Below are positions 5,618 through 6,508 of a stretch of 6,508 nt of DNA, piece by piece. The notes beneath the pieces are model-generated. The model was not told where the DNA came from. It saw nothing but the letters and a program-made list of their open reading frames with translations, and ran no database searches. The position numbers were made by a program, and so were the translations under genes. The stretch covers positions 1 through 6,508 of the forward strand of contig CAYSES010000023.1 of NCBI GenBank assembly GCA_964430085.1, given 5' to 3'. Within the stretch, counting starts at the first letter, position 1; every line of letters begins with the position of its first letter. The DNA is from RBG-13-33-26 sp964430085 (GTDB taxonomy: Archaea; Nanobdellota; Nanobdellia; Pacearchaeales; GW2011-AR1).

Positions 5618-6322
5618 ATGTGGTACCCTCAAAATAAAAAAGAATTGAAAAAAGAATTAGATCAGTTTCTAAATCAAGAAAATAAAAAAATAAATGAAAT
5701 TCATGGATTGCTTGTCCCCCATGCAGGTTATTCTTTTAGCGGCAGTATCGCGGGAAAAGCTTTTTCACTTCTTAAAAACAGAAAAATAAACAAAGCAATA
5801 ATAATTGGATTATCTCATAACATGCCACTTAAAGGAGTTTTAACTTCTTATAAAAAACAATGGAGCACCCCCCTAGGAAAGATAAATCTGTTTAATGTAA
5901 ATTTCGAAGAAGGAGATATTGAAGACGAACATTCAATAAATAATCAAATTCCCTTCTTGCAGGAATTAAATATAAAAGAAGTAATGCCTTTGATAGTTGG
6001 GGAAATAACAAATAAAGAAGCAGGACAAATTGCAAAGAAAATTTCTGAAATTAATGCAGTTTATATATTCTCAACAGATTTGAGCCATTTTCTCTCCTAT
6101 AAACAAGCACTAAAAAAAGATAAAGAAACAATAAAGATAATTGAAAATTTGAGTTTAGATGATTTTTCTAAAATTGATGCATGTGGTTTTTTCCCACTTT
6201 TAGTTATGATAAATTTGTGCAAATTAAAAAATTGGAAACCTCACTTAATTAAATATGAAAACTCCGGAGACATAATAGCGGATAAATTAAGTGTCGTAGG
6301 TTATGCTTCTTTTTATTTCTAA
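5618..6322 (+). CDS. amrB: Memo family protein (AmmeMemoRadiSam protein B)
   Basis: A cytosolic Memo-family protein, related in fold to class III extradiol (LigB-type) dioxygenases. Human Memo binds metal through two histidines and a cysteine. The equivalents here are H35 in VPHAGYSFSG, H67 in GLSHN and C189 in DACGFFP, with D154 and H157 in STDLSH and H105 in EHSINNQIPFL also conserved. WYP at the N-terminus, YENSGD (213-218) and VVGYASFYF at the end complete the family pattern. All expected metal-site residues are present, so it is probably functional. At 234 residues it is shorter than the usual 260-300. The biochemical role of archaeal Memo is not established. It lies 2 bases after the antiporter gene, on the opposite strand to its partners amrS and amrA, whose operon starts about 1.8 kb upstream. 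Confidence 0.96.
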   Translation: MWYPQNKKELKKELDQFLNQENKKINEIHGLLVPHAGYSFSGSIAGKAFSLLKNRKINKAIIIGLSHNMPLKGVLTSYKKQWSTPLGKINLFNVNFEEGDIEDEHSINNQIPFLQELNIKEVMPLIVGEITNKEAGQIAKKISEINAVYIFSTDLSHFLSYKQALKKDKETIKIIENLSLDDFSKIDACGFFPLLVMINLCKLKNWKPHLIKYENSGDIIADKLSVVGYASFYF

Positions 6323-6332
6323 TTTTATTAAG

Positions 6333-6342
6333 ATATTTAAAT
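6333..6342 (+). promoter_or_regulatory. TATA box for the gene starting at 6363
   Basis: ATATTTAAAT is centred 25 bases before the ATG at 6363, the same spacing as the surface-protein promoter at 2055-2064. No Shine-Dalgarno precedes the ATG, so a leaderless mRNA is likely, separate from the antiporter-memo operon. Confidence 0.6.
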
Positions 6343-6362
6343 TAAGATTTATTGATTAATCT

Positions 6363-6508
6363 ATGAAAAAAAGAGTTGATAAAATTGATTTAATATTGCT
6401 TTTATTAATTATAACTTTTTTATCTTTACTTAGTATTATTTCTAGTGGAAGTTCTGATACAACTTCAACAAGTGAATGGCTTATGTTTGGGAGAACCTTG
6501 AATCATAC
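6363..6508 (+). CDS. Exported or anchored protein, 3' end beyond the window
   Basis: The first 48 codons of an open frame that runs off the window. It starts MKKRVDKID, then a hydrophobic stretch at about residues 9-26, which reads as a signal peptide or membrane anchor. A Ser/Thr-rich linker follows, then EWLMFGRTLNHT (residues 37-48). A 'WxMFxxxxxHT' segment like this often opens PQQ-like beta-propeller domains in secreted archaeal and bacterial proteins, so a surface beta-propeller is the best guess. That call rests on one short motif. The start is supported by a TATA box 25 bases upstream. Confidence 0.65.
   Translation, partial: MKKRVDKIDLILLLLIITFLSLLSIISSGSSDTTSTSEWLMFGRTLNH

Overview
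The window looks like a piece of a small, AT-rich archaeal genome, most plausibly of the DPANN type (Pacearchaeota, Woesearchaeota or Nanoarchaeota relatives). This lineage is inferred from sequence style, not from a database match. The signs are: a tRNA with an intron just 3' of the anticodon and a bulge-helix-bulge-like splice structure; tRNA genes without encoded CCA; TATA-like boxes about 25 bases before start codons, giving probably leaderless mRNAs; archaeal-type AmmeMemoRadiSam proteins; and a large secreted protein packed with N-glycosylation sequons. Genes are tightly packed, and no stretch over about 100 bases lacks a gene or promoter.

Layout. 47-2035 (minus) encodes a secreted, tail-fibre-like surface protein built from repeats, with its own TATA box and a large palindrome upstream. 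2133-2253 (minus) is an intron-containing tRNA read as Ile(UAU). 2353-2425 (plus) is tRNA-Glu(UUC). The 99 bases between the tRNAs hold back-to-back promoters. 2426-2971 and 2949-3809 (both minus, overlapping) encode AMMECR1 (AmrA) and the radical SAM protein AmrS. A 90-base divergent promoter region follows. 3900-5615 and 5618-6322 (both plus, 2 bases apart) encode a KefB-like cation:proton antiporter with a C-terminal NAD-binding RCK/TrkA-N domain, and Memo (AmrB). 6363-6508 (plus) is the start of another exported or membrane-anchored protein that runs off the window. Bases 1-46 are AT-rich with no supported feature.

How the genes fit together. AMMECR1, Memo and the radical SAM protein form the widely conserved AmmeMemoRadiSam set, whose joint biochemical function I treat as unknown. 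Here all three lie around one divergent promoter region, but Memo is cotranscribed with an antiporter rather than with its usual partners. AmrS also ends where the family's C-terminal cysteine-rich tail should begin. The surface-protein gene is a separate unit; its repeats, embedded sequon-free module and G-tracts suggest it diversifies by recombination and perhaps slippage.

The strongest second-look items are the Ile(UAU) tRNA, the antiporter-Memo operon with shortened AmrS, the modular sequon-rich fibre protein, its G8/G7/G6 tracts, and the 26-bp palindrome before its promoter. I do not see a clearly new defence or mobile system here.
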